Shown here: positions 18,300 through 28,960 of the stretch, piece by piece | Layout of the letters: the number at the start of each line of letters is the position of its first letter | Position numbering within the stretch: the stretch's first letter is position 1 | Assembly (NCBI RefSeq): GCF_902833905.1 | Contig: NZ_CADFGP010000009.1 | Coordinates: 62,001 to 126,000, forward strand | Length of the DNA stretch: 64,000 bases | Origin: Paraburkholderia tuberum STM678 | Lineage (GTDB): Bacteria; Pseudomonadota; Gammaproteobacteria; Burkholderiales; Burkholderiaceae | Direction: 5' to 3' | Translations under genes and position numbers: made by a program | The notes under the pieces: model-generated | Told to the model about the DNA's origin: nothing | Database searches by the model: none | The model's input: the letters and a program-made list of their open reading frames with translations, nothing else

Positions 18300-19883
18300 A
18301 TGCCTATTACCGGCGAAATGCTGATCGGTCGCAAAGCCGTGCGCGGCGAAGAAAAACCGCTGCGCGCGTTCAATCCTGCCACGGGTTCCGAGATTGCCGA
18401 GCCGGTGTTCGGCAGCGGCACCGTCGAGAACGTCGAGCAGGCCTGCGCGCTCGCGCAACAGGCGTTCGACGCCTACCGTCAACTGCCGCTCGCAGTGCGC
18501 GCCGAGTTCCTGGACCGTATCGCTGACGGCATCACCGCGCTCGGCGACGAGCTGATCGAGCGCGCGCAGGCTGAATCGGGACTGCCGAAGGCGCGTCTGG
18601 AAGGCGAGCGCGGCCGCACCACCGGCCAGTTGAAGCTGTTCGCGCAGACCGTGCGCGCGGGCCAGTGGCTCAACGCTACGCTCGATTCGCCGCTGCCGGA
18701 GCGCAAGCCGCTGCCGCGCTCGGATCTGCGCATGCAGAAGATCGCGCTCGGTCCGGTCGCGGTGTTCGGCGCGAGCAACTTCCCGCTCGCGTTCTCGGTA
18801 GCGGGTGGCGACACCGCCGCGGCGCTGGCTGCTGGCTGCCCGGTCGTCGTGAAGGCGCATCGCGCTCACCTCGGCACGTCGGAGCTGGTCGGTCGCGTGA
18901 TCCAGCGCGTCGCGCAGGAAATGGATCTGCCCGAAGGCGTGTTCTCGATGATCGTCGGCGCGGGTAACTCGGTCGGCGAGGCACTGGTTGCGCACCCGGC
19001 CATCAAGGCGGTCGGCTTCACCGGTTCGCGCGCGGGCGGCACTTCGCTGATGCGCGTCGCGGCGGCACGTCCGGAGCCGATCCCGGTGTACGCGGAAATG
19101 AGCAGCATCAACCCGGTGTTCCTGCTGCCCAGCGCTCTTGCGGCACGCGGCGACGGCATCGCGCGCGGTTTCGTCGACTCGCTCGTGCTCGGCGCGGGCC
19201 AGTTCTGCACCAATCCGGGCCTCGCCATCGCGATCGACAGCGACGCGCTGAAGGGCTTCGTCGCGACGGCATCGGAAGCGCTCGCGGCGAAGCCGGCGCA
19301 GACCATGCTGACCTCGGGCATTCACGCCGCGTATGAGGACGGCGAAGGCAAGCTGGCCGCGACGAAGGGCGTCGAAGTCGTGGCACGCGGCGTCGCCGCG
19401 ACCGGCCCGACCCAGGCTTGCGCGGCGCTGTTCGTGACCGACGCGCAGACGTTCCTCGCGAACCCGGCGCTCGAAGACGAAGTATTCGGCCCGGTGTCGA
19501 CGATCATCCGCTGCAAGGACGAGCAGGAAATGCTGAAGGTCGCCGAACACTTCGCGGGCCAGCTGACCGCGACGCTGCAGATGGACAGCGCCGACGTGGC
19601 GGCTGCCAAGAAGCTGGTGCCGATTCTCGAGCGCAAGGCCGGCCGGATTCTGGTCAACGGCTTCCCGACCGGTGTCGAAGTGTGCCACGCGATGGTCCAC
19701 GGCGGCCCGTTCCCGGCAACGTCGGATGGTCGAGCGACCTCGGTCGGCACCACGTCGATCGACCGCTTCCTACGCCCGGTTTGCTACCAGGACTTCCCGG
19801 CCGAGCTGCTGCCGGAAACGCTGGCTGACGGCAATCCGCTCGAACTGTGGCGTCGTCGCGATGGGGAACTCACGCGCGGTTAA
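18300..19883 (+). CDS. 2-oxoglutarate semialdehyde dehydrogenase
   Basis: A 527-residue aldehyde dehydrogenase. It starts [16 protein letters not shown] and contains [20 protein letters not shown] (NAD-binding fold), [10 protein letters not shown], the general-base glutamate in YAEMSSINP and the catalytic cysteine in [11 protein letters not shown]. Sequence style and context match the 2,5-dioxopentanoate (ketoglutarate semialdehyde) dehydrogenases that end the KdgD branch by making 2-oxoglutarate. The start follows AAAGGAAAGTCAAAA. It is monocistronic, with operator sites 2 and 3 upstream and a bidirectional terminator downstream. Confidence 0.9.
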   Translation: MPITGEMLIGRKAVRGEEKPLRAFNPATGSEIAEPVFGSGTVENVEQACALAQQAFDAYRQLPLAVRAEFLDRIADGITALGDELIERAQAESGLPKARLEGERGRTTGQLKLFAQTVRAGQWLNATLDSPLPERKPLPRSDLRMQKIALGPVAVFGASNFPLAFSVAGGDTAAALAAGCPVVVKAHRAHLGTSELVGRVIQRVAQEMDLPEGVFSMIVGAGNSVGEALVAHPAIKAVGFTGSRAGGTSLMRVAAARPEPIPVYAEMSSINPVFLLPSALAARGDGIARGFVDSLVLGAGQFCTNPGLAIAIDSDALKGFVATASEALAAKPAQTMLTSGIHAAYEDGEGKLAATKGVEVVARGVAATGPTQACAALFVTDAQTFLANPALEDEVFGPVSTIIRCKDEQEMLKVAEHFAGQLTATLQMDSADVAAAKKLVPILERKAGRILVNGFPTGVEVCHAMVHGGPFPATSDGRATSVGTTSIDRFLRPVCYQDFPAELLPETLADGNPLELWRRRDGELTRG

Positions 19884-19965
19884 TCGCGTGACGCCGTCCT
19901 GAACGGATGCGCGCCCGGGCCGGCCGGGCGCGGATCGAAGTGAGGGGCGGACGCAATCGCAAGAT

Positions 19966-20000
19966 AAAAAAATGGCCGGGAGATTCCCGGCCATTTTTTT
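19966..20000. terminator. bidirectional terminator between dehydrogenase and regulator
   Basis: A perfect 16-bp stem with a 3-nt GAT loop, flanked by an A run on the left and a T run on the right. It therefore works for both the plus-strand dehydrogenase (stop 19883) and the minus-strand regulator (stop 20022). Confidence 0.92.
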
Positions 20001-20021
20001 CGCCCGCGAGCTTCGTGAGAA

Positions 20022-20765
20022 TCAGCTGTTCGCTTCGCTCACTTCATTCGCGCGACGCAGCCGCTCGCGGCTATTCGACAGATGCATGCGCATCGCCGCG
20101 CGTGCGCCTTCGGCGTCGTGCCGGCTGATCGCCTCGAGGATGCTTTCATGCTCGAGGTTCACGAGCGACAGATACGCATCAGGATCGGCGCGCGCGATGC
20201 CGGCCGAGTCGAGCCGGTTGCGCGGAATCAGCGCGCTGCCCATTTGCGACAGGATGTCGACGAAATAGCGGTTGCCGGTTGCGCGTGCGACCGAGATGTG
20301 GAACTGCAGGTCGGCCTGCACGCTGTCGAGCCCGTTGTGGCGCGTGGCCTCGATCGCGTCGAGCGCGGTGCGCATGCGCGCGAGGTCGTCCGGTTTCGCG
20401 CGTTGCGCGGCGAGACCGGCGCATTCGGTTTCGAGGCTGATGCGCAGCTCCAGAATGCACAGCACGTCGCGCAGCGTGGTGGCGGGCACCATGTCGATGC
20501 CGAGCTTTTCGCGTTGCGGCTCGAGCACGAAGCTGCCGATACCGTGCCGCGTCTCGATGACCTTGCCTGCCTGCAGGCGCGAGATCGCCTCGCGAATCAC
20601 CGTGCGGCTCACGCTGAGTGTGCTCATCAGCTGCGATTCGGTGGGGAGTTTGTCGCCCGGCTTCAGCAAGTTGGCCGCGATCTGCTCGGTGACGTAGTTG
20701 ACGACGAACTCGGCAAGATTGCGAGCGCGTCGTGGCGGTGCCGCGGATGCTAGTGGTGTAGCCAT
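20022..20765 (-). CDS. FadR-family (GntR) regulator of the aldarate cluster
   Basis: A 247-residue one-component regulator. The N-terminal winged helix-turn-helix spans about residues 15-85 (LKPGDKLPTESQLMSTLSVS, then RTVIREAISRLQAGKVIETR). The C-terminal all-helical FCD domain has conserved Asp and His residues that usually bind a metal and a carboxylate ligand. ATG 20765 follows AAGGAG. It sits between the dehydrogenase and the gudP-kdgD genes, with a predicted operator 55 bp before its own start, so it is probably autoregulated and the best candidate to bind the eight recurring elements. A sugar acid or aldarate is the likely inducer. Which ligand, and whether it represses, cannot be read from sequence. 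Confidence 0.88.
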   Translation of the reverse strand: MATPLASAAPPRRARNLAEFVVNYVTEQIAANLLKPGDKLPTESQLMSTLSVSRTVIREAISRLQAGKVIETRHGIGSFVLEPQREKLGIDMVPATTLRDVLCILELRISLETECAGLAAQRAKPDDLARMRTALDAIEATRHNGLDSVQADLQFHISVARATGNRYFVDILSQMGSALIPRNRLDSAGIARADPDAYLSLVNLEHESILEAISRHDAEGARAAMRMHLSNSRERLRRANEVSEANS

Positions 20766-20819
20766 CGAAAACGCTCCTTGTTTGAAAGATCGCTGGGAAT
20801 CGTGCATTTTTATTATATC

Positions 20820-20836
20820 GTTGTCTGACGACTGAT
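20820..20836 (-). promoter_or_regulatory. predicted FadR-family operator, site 4 (autoregulatory)
   Basis: On the minus strand ATCAGTCGTCAGACAAC, a diverged copy of the cluster element, 55 bp upstream of the regulator's start codon. Confidence 0.5.
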
Positions 20837-20986
20837 TATAGAAGGCCGGATCGTTTCCGGCGCAAATGTCACGCATATCGGCGCAGGCCCGAAGTTCGGC
20901 GCCTCGGCGCGGATAGATCGCGCGAGGCGCCGGGTCGGTCGGCCGGAAGTACGATAACCGCGACGATAACCAAGCCTATAACGGGC

Positions 20987-22345
20987 TCACGCCGGGCGCA
21001 ACTCGACCCGCCGGATGTCCTTGACGATCACCAGATAGCTGATCACGGTCAGCAGCGCGTTCGCGCCGACGAACACCAGCGCGCCATTGAACGAGCCCGT
21101 GCGCGCGACGAGATAACCGATCACGATCGGCGTCACGATGCCGGCGATGTTGCCGAACATGTTGAAGATCCCGCCGGACAAGCCGAGCGCTTCCTTCGGC
21201 GACGTATCGGCGACGACCGCCCAGCCGAGCGCGCCGATGCCCTTGCCGAAGAACGCGAGCGACATCAGCGCGACGACGACCCAGTCGGTCGACACGTAGT
21301 TGCAGCCGATGATGCACGTCGACAGCAGCATGCCGCCGACGATCGGCACCTTTCGCGCGACGGTCAGCGAACAGCCGCGGCGGATCATTCCGTCCGACAG
21401 CACGCCGCCGAGCACCCCGCCGAGAAAGCCGCAGATCGCCGGCAGCGAGGCCACGAGGCCCGCATGCAGGATCGTCATGCCGCGCGCCTGCACGAGGTAG
21501 ATCGGAAACCACGTCAGGAAGAAGTAGGTCAGCACGTTGATGCAGTACTGCGCGAGATAGACGCCGAGCAGCATGCGGTTGCTGAGCAACTGACGCACGA
21601 GCGTCCAGCCGCCGGCTTTCGAAACATCGTCCGGGTGCGTCTTGCGCGCACCGCTGACGAGGCCGCCGCCTTGCTCGATGTACTCGAGCTCGGCGCGCGA
21701 CACGCGCGGATGGTCGGCGGGATTCTTCATGACCTTCAGCCACGTCAGCGCGAGCAGCAGCCCGGCCACGCCCAGTACGACGTAGACCATTTCCCACCCG
21801 AACGCGTGCGTGAGCCACGCCATCAGCGGCGTGAACACGACCGCGGCGAAGTATTGCGCGGCGTTGAAGATCGCCGACGCGGTGCCGCGCTCGTTGGTCG
21901 GGAACCAGCTCGCGACGACCTTCGCGTTCGCCGGGAACGCCGGCGACTCGGCCGCGCCCATCACGAAGCGCAGCGCAAACAGGCCGGTAATCGCCGCACC
22001 GGCGCTGCCGAGCAGGCCGACCGAGCTCTGCAGCAGCGTGAATAGCGACCACGAGAAGATGCTCGCCGCGTACACGCGGCGCGCGCCGAAACGGTCGAGC
22101 AGCCAGCCGGCCGGCAGTTGCGACAGCACGTAAGCCCAGCTGAATGCGGAAAAGATATAGCCCATGCGGATCGCGTCGAGGCTGAACGCGGTGCGCATTG
22201 CGGAACCGGTGACGGACAGCGTCGCGCGGTCGGCGTAGTTGAGGGTGGTGATCACAAAGATCAGCAGCAGGATCCCGTAGCGGACCTTGGTGCGTGCCGC
22301 GCTAGCAGCGGCGTCGGTGGAACTGGCCGAGCGGCTCAAGTCCAT
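20987..22345 (-). CDS. gudP: MFS aldarate (glucarate/galactarate) transporter
   Basis: A 452-residue major facilitator with about 12 helices. TTLNYADRATLSVTGSAM, SAFSWAYVLSQLPAGWLLDR and RFVMGAAESPAFPANAKVVA are hallmark segments of the GudP/GarP branch of the ACS family, which imports glucarate and galactarate by proton symport. The start follows AGGAGATGACCC. It lies downstream of kdgD on the same strand with a 190-bp gap that holds a GC-rich hairpin, so its transcription may be partly separate from kdgD. Confidence 0.88.
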   Translation of the reverse strand: MDLSRSASSTDAAASAARTKVRYGILLLIFVITTLNYADRATLSVTGSAMRTAFSLDAIRMGYIFSAFSWAYVLSQLPAGWLLDRFGARRVYAASIFSWSLFTLLQSSVGLLGSAGAAITGLFALRFVMGAAESPAFPANAKVVASWFPTNERGTASAIFNAAQYFAAVVFTPLMAWLTHAFGWEMVYVVLGVAGLLLALTWLKVMKNPADHPRVSRAELEYIEQGGGLVSGARKTHPDDVSKAGGWTLVRQLLSNRMLLGVYLAQYCINVLTYFFLTWFPIYLVQARGMTILHAGLVASLPAICGFLGGVLGGVLSDGMIRRGCSLTVARKVPIVGGMLLSTCIIGCNYVSTDWVVVALMSLAFFGKGIGALGWAVVADTSPKEALGLSGGIFNMFGNIAGIVTPIVIGYLVARTGSFNGALVFVGANALLTVISYLVIVKDIRRVELRPA

Positions 22346-22426
22346 GGGTCATCTCCTGTATTGTCGGGCGAGGTGTAGTCTGCACACCGGGCGGCCCGCA
22401 GACCACCTGCCTGTCGGGCAAACACA

Positions 22427-22461
22427 CGAACGCCCGGCGACGTTGCTGTGCCGGGCGTTCG
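22427..22461 (-). other. hairpin between kdgD and gudP
   Basis: Twelve-bp perfect arms (CGAACGCCCGGC / GCCGGGCGTTCG) with an 11-nt loop and no T run. It may stabilise the kdgD 3' end or reduce readthrough into gudP, rather than act as a full terminator. Confidence 0.5.
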
Positions 22462-22535
22462 CCACGCGGCCGTCTAGGCGGCCCTCATCGATGAGGCTCG
22501 CGAGCTACTTCGCTCGAAGCCCTGACGCCGGTGCC

Positions 22536-23453
22536 TTACTGCGGTCCGAGCTTCTTGATCAGCGCGTCGAGCTGCTCCATTTCTTCCGGCGTCAGATCGG
22601 TCAGCGGTGCGCGCACCGGACCTGCGTCGTGGCCGACCAGCTTCGCGCCAGCCTTGACGATGCTGACCGCGTAGCCGGCACGGCGGTTGCGGATCTTCAG
22701 GTACGGCAGGAAGAATTCGTCGATCAGCTTGCCGACCGTCGCGTGGTCGTCAGCGGCGATCGCGCGATAGAAGTCCATCGCGGTCTTCGGAATGAAGTTG
22801 AATACCGCCGACGAGTACACCGGCACGCCCAGCGCCTTGTAGGCGGCAGCGTAGACTTCCGCGGTCGGCAGGCCGCCGAGGTACGAGAAGCGCTCGCCGA
22901 GGCGGCGGCGGATCGTCACCATGTTTTCGATCTCGCCCACGCCGTCCTTGAAGCCGATCAGGTTCGGGCAACGGTCTGCCAGACGTTCGAGCATGTCGGC
23001 GTTGAGCTTCGAGTTCGCGCGGTTGTAGATGATCATGCCCATGCCCGGAACAGCCTTGCAGACCTCTTCGGCGTGCTCGGCGATACCGTCCTGGCTTGCT
23101 TCGGTCAGGTAGTGCGGCATCAGCAGGATGCCGTGCGCGCCGAGGCGCTGCGCTTCCTTCGCGTAGGCGATCGCCACGCGGGTCGGGCCGCCGGCGCCGG
23201 CGAGGATCGGTACCTTGCCCTTGCAGACCTCGACCGCGGTCTTGACTACTTGCGTGTAGTCGTCTTGCGTCAGCGAGAAGAATTCGCCCGTGCCGCCGGC
23301 GACGAACAGCGCCGATGCGCCGTACGGAGCGAGCCATTCGAGACGCTCTGCGTAGGTGTCGGCGCGGAAGTCGCCTTTAGCGTCGAAGTCGGTGACGGGG
23401 AAGGACAGGAGGCCTTCCGAAACGATCTGCTTGAGTTCCTGCGGTGTCGTCAT
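22536..23453 (-). CDS. kdgD: 5-dehydro-4-deoxyglucarate dehydratase (decarboxylating)
   Basis: A 305-residue member of the DapA/NAL aldolase family. It converts 5-keto-4-deoxyglucarate to 2-oxoglutarate semialdehyde, releasing water and CO2. The N terminus [18 protein letters not shown] is typical of KdgD, and the Schiff-base lysine is in [15 protein letters not shown]. The start at 23453 matches family length; the upstream extension carries operator sequence and is not coding. It is divergent from garD, which makes its substrate, and the product is used by the dehydrogenase at 18300-19883. Confidence 0.92.
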   Translation of the reverse strand: MTTPQELKQIVSEGLLSFPVTDFDAKGDFRADTYAERLEWLAPYGASALFVAGGTGEFFSLTQDDYTQVVKTAVEVCKGKVPILAGAGGPTRVAIAYAKEAQRLGAHGILLMPHYLTEASQDGIAEHAEEVCKAVPGMGMIIYNRANSKLNADMLERLADRCPNLIGFKDGVGEIENMVTIRRRLGERFSYLGGLPTAEVYAAAYKALGVPVYSSAVFNFIPKTAMDFYRAIAADDHATVGKLIDEFFLPYLKIRNRRAGYAVSIVKAGAKLVGHDAGPVRAPLTDLTPEEMEQLDALIKKLGPQ

Positions 23454-23549
23454 GATCAAAGTATCCAGGCGTCGAATTGGGTCGTTGTTGATTCCAACCA
23501 GTACAACGGACGTCGTACTAGTAGAAAATCTTTGGAAATCAGATTTCTT

Positions 23550-23566
23550 ATACGTCATCGTACAAC
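23550..23566 (+). promoter_or_regulatory. predicted FadR-family operator, site 5
   Basis: ATACGTCATCGTACAAC, the form used here as reference. It lies in the kdgD/garD divergent region, 97 bp upstream of kdgD. Confidence 0.65.
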
Positions 23567-23648
23567 AACAAATCCGGTAACTCAACGGGGTTTTCACGGC
23601 ATAATTCACGCTATAGGGTAAATACGGAACATCCAGGCGAAACTTCAC

Positions 23649-23665
23649 GTTGTAGGATGACGTAT
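23649..23665 (-). promoter_or_regulatory. predicted FadR-family operator, site 6
   Basis: On the minus strand ATACGTCATCCTACAAC, 16 of 17 positions identical to site 5 but inverted. It is 43 bp before the garD start codon. Sites 5 and 6 flank the two promoters symmetrically. Confidence 0.65.
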
Positions 23666-23708
23666 GATTTCTGGCGAAGCAGGCCTATCACGCCTCAAGG
23701 ATCGATCA

Positions 23709-25298
23709 ATGGAACAAACTCCGCTCTACATCCGCGTTCATCCCAATGACAATGTCGCGATCGTCGTCAACGACGGCGGTCTGGGCGAGGGCGCGGTATT
23801 TGCCGATGGCCTCAGGCTGCGCGAGCGTGTGCCGCAGGGCCACAAGGTCGCGGTGGCCGATCTCGCCGAGGGCGACGAGGTCATCCGCTATAACGTCGTG
23901 ATCGGTTATGCGCTGAAGCCGCTGCCGAAGGGCAGCTGGATCAACGAACACGTGATCCGCATGCCGAGCCCGCCGGGACTCGAAGACCTGCCGATCGCCA
24001 CCACCAAAGCGCCGGACATGCCGCCGCTCGAAGGCTATACGTTCGAGGGCTACCGTAACTCGGACGGCTCGGTGGGCACGCGCAACATCCTCGCGATCAC
24101 GACCACCGTGCAGTGCGTCGCCGACGTCGTGCAACACGCGGTCACGCGCATCAAGGCCGAGCTGCTGCCGAAATACCCGAATGTCGACGATGTCGTCAGC
24201 CTCGGTCACACCTACGGCTGCGGCGTCGCGATCGACGCGCCCGACGCGATGGTGCCGATCCGCACCGTGCGCAACATCGCGCTGAACCCGAACTTCGGCG
24301 GCGAAGTGATGATGGTGAGCCTCGGCTGCGAGAAGCTGCAGCCCGAGCGTCTGATGCCGCCGGGAACGATTCCGATCGCGGCGGCGGCGGTCGTCGACGA
24401 CGTCGCGGACATCGGTGATGTCGCGCTAGACCAGAACGGCGACGTCGTGGTGTTGCAGGACGAATCGCACGTCGGCTTCCAGTCGATGATCACGTCGATC
24501 ATGAGGATGGCCGAAGGGCATCTGAAGCGCCTGAACAACCGCCGTCGCGAAACCTGTCCGGCGTCGGATCTGGTGATCGGCGTGCAGTGCGGCGGTAGCG
24601 ACGCGTTCTCGGGCCTGACCGCGAACCCGGCCGTCGGATTCGCAACGGACCTGCTGGTGCGCGCCGGCGCGACCGTGATGTTCTCGGAAGTCACCGAAGT
24701 GCGCGACGGCGTCGATCAACTGACCGCGCGCGCGGCCAATGCGGACGTCGCACAGGCGATCATCCGCGAGATGCAGTGGTACGACGATTACCTGAAGCGC
24801 GGCGGCGCGGACCGCAGCGCGAACACGACGCCCGGCAACAAAAAGGGCGGCCTCTCGAACATCGTCGAAAAGGCGATGGGCTCGATCATCAAGTCGGGCA
24901 ACTCGGCGATCTCCGGCGTGCTGTCGCCGGGTGAGAAGGTCAATCAGAAGGGCCTGATCTACGCGGCCACGCCGGCCAGCGACTTCATCTGCGGCACGCT
25001 GCAGGTCGCCTCGGGCATCACGCTGCACGTGTTCACGACCGGCCGCGGCACGCCGTACAGCCTCGCCGAAGTACCGGTCATCAAGGTCGCGACGCGTTCG
25101 GACCTCGCGCGTCGCTGGCACGATCTGATGGACATCAACGCCGGCACGATCGCGACCGGCCAGTCCAGCATCGAGGAGGTGGGCTGGGAACTGTTCCGCC
25201 TGATGCTCGAAGTCGCGAGCGGCCGCAAGGAAACCTGCGCGGAGAAGCTCGGACTGCACAATGCGTTGACGCTGTTCAACCCGGCGCCGGTGACCTGA
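23709..25298 (+). CDS. garD: galactarate dehydratase
   Basis: A 529-residue enzyme of the UxaA/GarD family, close to the usual 523. It has an N-terminal SAF-like domain (about residues 1-100), then [35 protein letters not shown] and [20 protein letters not shown], whose Cys and His residues match the metal-binding set of the family. It dehydrates galactarate to 5-keto-4-deoxyglucarate. The ATG at 23709 is chosen by family length. It heads a group with udh2 and the lactonase, though a hairpin terminator follows it. No glucarate dehydratase (gudD) is seen in the window. Altronate dehydratase is the alternative reading. Confidence 0.9.
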   Translation: MEQTPLYIRVHPNDNVAIVVNDGGLGEGAVFADGLRLRERVPQGHKVAVADLAEGDEVIRYNVVIGYALKPLPKGSWINEHVIRMPSPPGLEDLPIATTKAPDMPPLEGYTFEGYRNSDGSVGTRNILAITTTVQCVADVVQHAVTRIKAELLPKYPNVDDVVSLGHTYGCGVAIDAPDAMVPIRTVRNIALNPNFGGEVMMVSLGCEKLQPERLMPPGTIPIAAAAVVDDVADIGDVALDQNGDVVVLQDESHVGFQSMITSIMRMAEGHLKRLNNRRRETCPASDLVIGVQCGGSDAFSGLTANPAVGFATDLLVRAGATVMFSEVTEVRDGVDQLTARAANADVAQAIIREMQWYDDYLKRGGADRSANTTPGNKKGGLSNIVEKAMGSIIKSGNSAISGVLSPGEKVNQKGLIYAATPASDFICGTLQVASGITLHVFTTGRGTPYSLAEVPVIKVATRSDLARRWHDLMDINAGTIATGQSSIEEVGWELFRLMLEVASGRKETCAEKLGLHNALTLFNPAPVT

Positions 25299-25326
25299 GC
25301 AGGCACCGTGCTCCGTCAATACTCAG

Positions 25327-25357
25327 GCGAGCGCCGGTCCAGCCGGCGCTCGCTTTT
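25327..25357 (+). terminator. terminator-like hairpin after garD
   Basis: Eleven-bp perfect stem GCGAGCGCCGG / CCGGCGCTCGC with a 5-nt loop and a short TTTT tail. It ends 41 bp before the next start codon, so it may only attenuate transcription into udh2. Confidence 0.7.
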
Positions 25358-25398
25358 CCGTTCAGAAGACCCGATCGCAATCACAACATCCAAGAGAC

Positions 25399-26253
25399 AT
25401 GACCGATTTGAACGTTGACCGCTCCGCGGCAAAGAAACCCTTCCGCCGTCTGCTGCTCACGGGCGCCGCGGGCAACCTCGGCAAGCAACTGCGTCCCGCG
25501 CTCGCGCAATGGGCCGACATCGTGCGCGTGTCCGATATCGCTGCGCTCGGCGAAGTCGCCGCGCACGAGGAAGCGGCCGTCGTCAATCTCGCCGATGAAG
25601 CAGCCGTGCACGCGCTGCTCGAAGGCGTGGACGCGGTGGTGCATCTCGGCGGCATCTCCGTCGAAGCGCCGTTCGAAGACCTGCTCGAAGCGAACATCCG
25701 CGGCCTCTACAACGTGTACTCGTCGGCGCAAAAGCATGGCGTGAAGCGCATCATCTACGCGAGCTCGAATCACGCGGTGGGTTTCCATCCGGTGACGTCG
25801 GTTATCGATACCGAAGTGCCGCTGCGTCCGGACGGCATGTACGGCGTGACGAAGTGTTTCGGCGAATCGTTGTCGCGCTACTACTTCGACCGCTTCGGTC
25901 TCGAGACCGTGTGTTTGCGGATCGGCTCGTCGTTCGAGCAGCCGAAGACCGCGCGCATGCTCATCACGTATCTGAGCTACCGCGATTTCATCGAGCTCGT
26001 GCGCTGCTCGCTGTTCACGAACCGCGTCGGTCACGCGATCGTCTACGGCGTGTCGAATAACCGCATCTCGTGGGTCGACAACACGAACGCCGCGTTTCTC
26101 GGCTACCGTCCGCAAGACAGCTCGGCGCAGTTCGAACACCTGTTCCCACCGAGCGCCCCCGACACGCGCTTCGATGACCCGACCCAGCTGTACCAGGGCG
26201 GCCCGTTCGTGCTAGCCGGTCCGATGGAGCCGAAGCGGGAGCCTAAGCAATGA
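25399..26253 (+). CDS. udh: NAD-dependent uronate dehydrogenase, paralogue 2
   Basis: A 284-residue extended short-chain dehydrogenase. The nucleotide motif is GAAGNLG (residues 22-28), catalytic Tyr148 and Lys152 lie in YGVTK, and the substrate segment ASSNHAVGFHP is the one characteristic of Udh. It oxidises D-galacturonate/D-glucuronate to the aldarolactone. Its stop overlaps the start of the lactonase gene in ATGA, implying translational coupling and consecutive reactions. It is clearly related to the protein at 12327-13121, with conserved blocks such as VKRI-ASSNHA and CLRIGS, but has a longer N terminus. Confidence 0.88.
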   Translation: MTDLNVDRSAAKKPFRRLLLTGAAGNLGKQLRPALAQWADIVRVSDIAALGEVAAHEEAAVVNLADEAAVHALLEGVDAVVHLGGISVEAPFEDLLEANIRGLYNVYSSAQKHGVKRIIYASSNHAVGFHPVTSVIDTEVPLRPDGMYGVTKCFGESLSRYYFDRFGLETVCLRIGSSFEQPKTARMLITYLSYRDFIELVRCSLFTNRVGHAIVYGVSNNRISWVDNTNAAFLGYRPQDSSAQFEHLFPPSAPDTRFDDPTQLYQGGPFVLAGPMEPKREPKQ

Positions 26254-27179
26254 GCGCGAATCCGCAAGTGGAGCGCTTCGAAGCGGCCGGTCGGTTGCCC
26301 GCGGCCACCGGTGAAAGCCCGGTCTGGCGCGCGGCCGAGCAGGCGCTGTACTGGGTCGACATTCCGGCGAAAAAGATCGTGCGCGGTTCGCTCGCGACGG
26401 GCCAGCGCAGCGAATGGCTGCTGCCGGAGCAGGTTGCCTGCATCGCGTTCGATCACGCCGGCACCGTGCTCGCCGGCTGCGAGACCGGGTTGTTCGCGCT
26501 CACGCTCGCGGACGCGTCGAAAGCGGCGAGCGGCGAGCCGCTGACAGCGTCGCTGCGCAAGCTCGCGGCGCCTGAATTCCCGCACGGCGGAATGCGTTTC
26601 AACGACGGCCGCTGCGACCGGCAAGGGCGTTTCTGGGCCGGCACGATGGTGATGGACATGGCCGCGGCGATCCCGGGCGGCGCGCTGTACCGCTTCGACG
26701 AGAAGGGCGTGCTGTCAGCGCCGGTCGTCGCTTCGCTGATCACGCAGAACGGCCTGGGCTGGTCGCCGGACGGCACGACGATGTATCTGTCCGACTCGCA
26801 TCCGCTGCGCCGGCTGATCTGGGCTTTCGACTACGACGTCGACAGCGGTGAGCCGCGCAACCGCCGCGTGTTCGCCGACCTGCATCACTATTCGGGCCGT
26901 CCGGACGGCGCGGCGGTCGATGCCGACGGCTGCTACTGGATCTGCGCGAACGACGCCGGTCTGCTGCTGCGGTTTACGCCGCAGGGCAAGCTTGACCGGC
27001 AGGTTCCGGTGCCGGCCATCAAGCCTGCCATGTGCGCGTTCGGCGGCCGCGATCTCGATACGCTGTTCGTCACCTCGATTCGTCCCGCCAACGGCGCGAG
27101 CGAGCACGACGGCCACGTGTTCGCGCTGCGGCCCGGCGTGAGCGGGCTGCCTGAACCAGAATTCGCAGGGCAACTGTAA
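26250..27179 (+). CDS. SMP-30/gluconolactonase family aldarolactonase
   Basis: A 309-residue six-bladed beta-propeller lactonase. Metal-site residues are visible: the glutamate in TGESPVWR, asparagine and aspartate around MRFNDGRCDRQGRFWAGTM, NGLGWSPDGTTMYLSDS and PDGAAVDADGCYW. It would hydrolyse the lactone made by uronate dehydrogenase to the open aldarate. The ATGA overlap with udh supports this. No signal peptide, so it acts in the cytoplasm. A terminator lies 20 bp after its stop. Substrate choice (galactaro- or glucarolactone) is inferred from context only. Confidence 0.88.
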   Translation: MSANPQVERFEAAGRLPAATGESPVWRAAEQALYWVDIPAKKIVRGSLATGQRSEWLLPEQVACIAFDHAGTVLAGCETGLFALTLADASKAASGEPLTASLRKLAAPEFPHGGMRFNDGRCDRQGRFWAGTMVMDMAAAIPGGALYRFDEKGVLSAPVVASLITQNGLGWSPDGTTMYLSDSHPLRRLIWAFDYDVDSGEPRNRRVFADLHHYSGRPDGAAVDADGCYWICANDAGLLLRFTPQGKLDRQVPVPAIKPAMCAFGGRDLDTLFVTSIRPANGASEHDGHVFALRPGVSGLPEPEFAGQL

Positions 27180-27199
27180 CGTTGCTTGCATGAAGCATG

Positions 27200-27230
27200 C
27201 GCCGGGACGAAGTTTTTCTCCCGGCGTTTT
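27200..27230 (+). terminator. terminator after lactonase gene
   Basis: Eight-bp stem CGCCGGGA / TCCCGGCG with an 11-nt loop, followed by TTTT and another T-rich stretch. Confidence 0.75.
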
Positions 27231-27264
27231 CATTTTTCAGGACCAATCGTGTGGCCCTTTATTT

Positions 27265-27281
27265 GTCACTCGTCGTACAAC
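27265..27281 (+). promoter_or_regulatory. predicted FadR-family operator, site 7
   Basis: GTCACTCGTCGTACAAC keeps the invariant right half TCGTACAAC. It lies about 510 bp upstream of the TRAP binding-protein start, so it may be an auxiliary site. Confidence 0.4.
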
Positions 27282-27478
27282 GTGTTGTGTGAAGACCACG
27301 CCGCCACGTATTTCTTCAGCAAAAATACCACAGCTCCGCAGACTGTACCGATTCCGTCCCCATCCAATGCCGGACGGCGCGGGACCTTGTGACATGCCAC
27401 GCCGGTCATCCGTACCGGCGCTTTTCTTGATGCGGGTAAATACCGTCTGTACAAGATAAAACCCCTTTTATAGACTTC

Positions 27479-27498
27479 GTATGTTGTCGTACAACATA
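27479..27498 (+). promoter_or_regulatory. predicted FadR-family operator, site 8
   Basis: The 17-mer GTATGTTGTCGTACAAC lies within a perfect palindrome TATGTTGT-CGT-ACAACATA at 27480-27498. It is the most symmetric copy in the window, in the promoter region of the TRAP operon. Confidence 0.65.
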
Positions 27499-27625
27499 TA
27501 AGCCCAAACAAATGGCTTTCTGTGTTGGTGTGACAGTGCAATTCGGTGGGTTTCAAGGCATTCGTGCCGCCGCGGTCGATGCGGCATGCATGTCCGAAGC
27601 CGGCCGGCGTGATTGAAGTAAGTAG

Positions 27626-28783
<1,158 letters not shown>

Positions 28784-28960
28784 GTCACGCGTCCCGGACG
28801 CAATCAGCAATAGCAACGCTTGTCGCAACAGCGGCGTGAATGGTCCCGCGAGGAAACTCGCGAGACCTTCCGCCGCGCGATTTCGCGCGCGCGTGCGGAT
28901 CGTGTCGCATCGGGACGGCTGAATCTCAAGCATAGGTCGGTCGTAAGCAAGGACAGGGTC

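Noticed and set aside
23500..23519. A ninth operator-like sequence (AGTAC...GTACT) upstream of kdgD
   Set aside because: It shares only half-site similarity with the 17-bp element and was too degenerate to count.
27447..27455. CTGTACAAG near the TRAP promoter as another operator half
   Set aside because: Only a partial match on one side; sites 7 and 8 nearby are much better.
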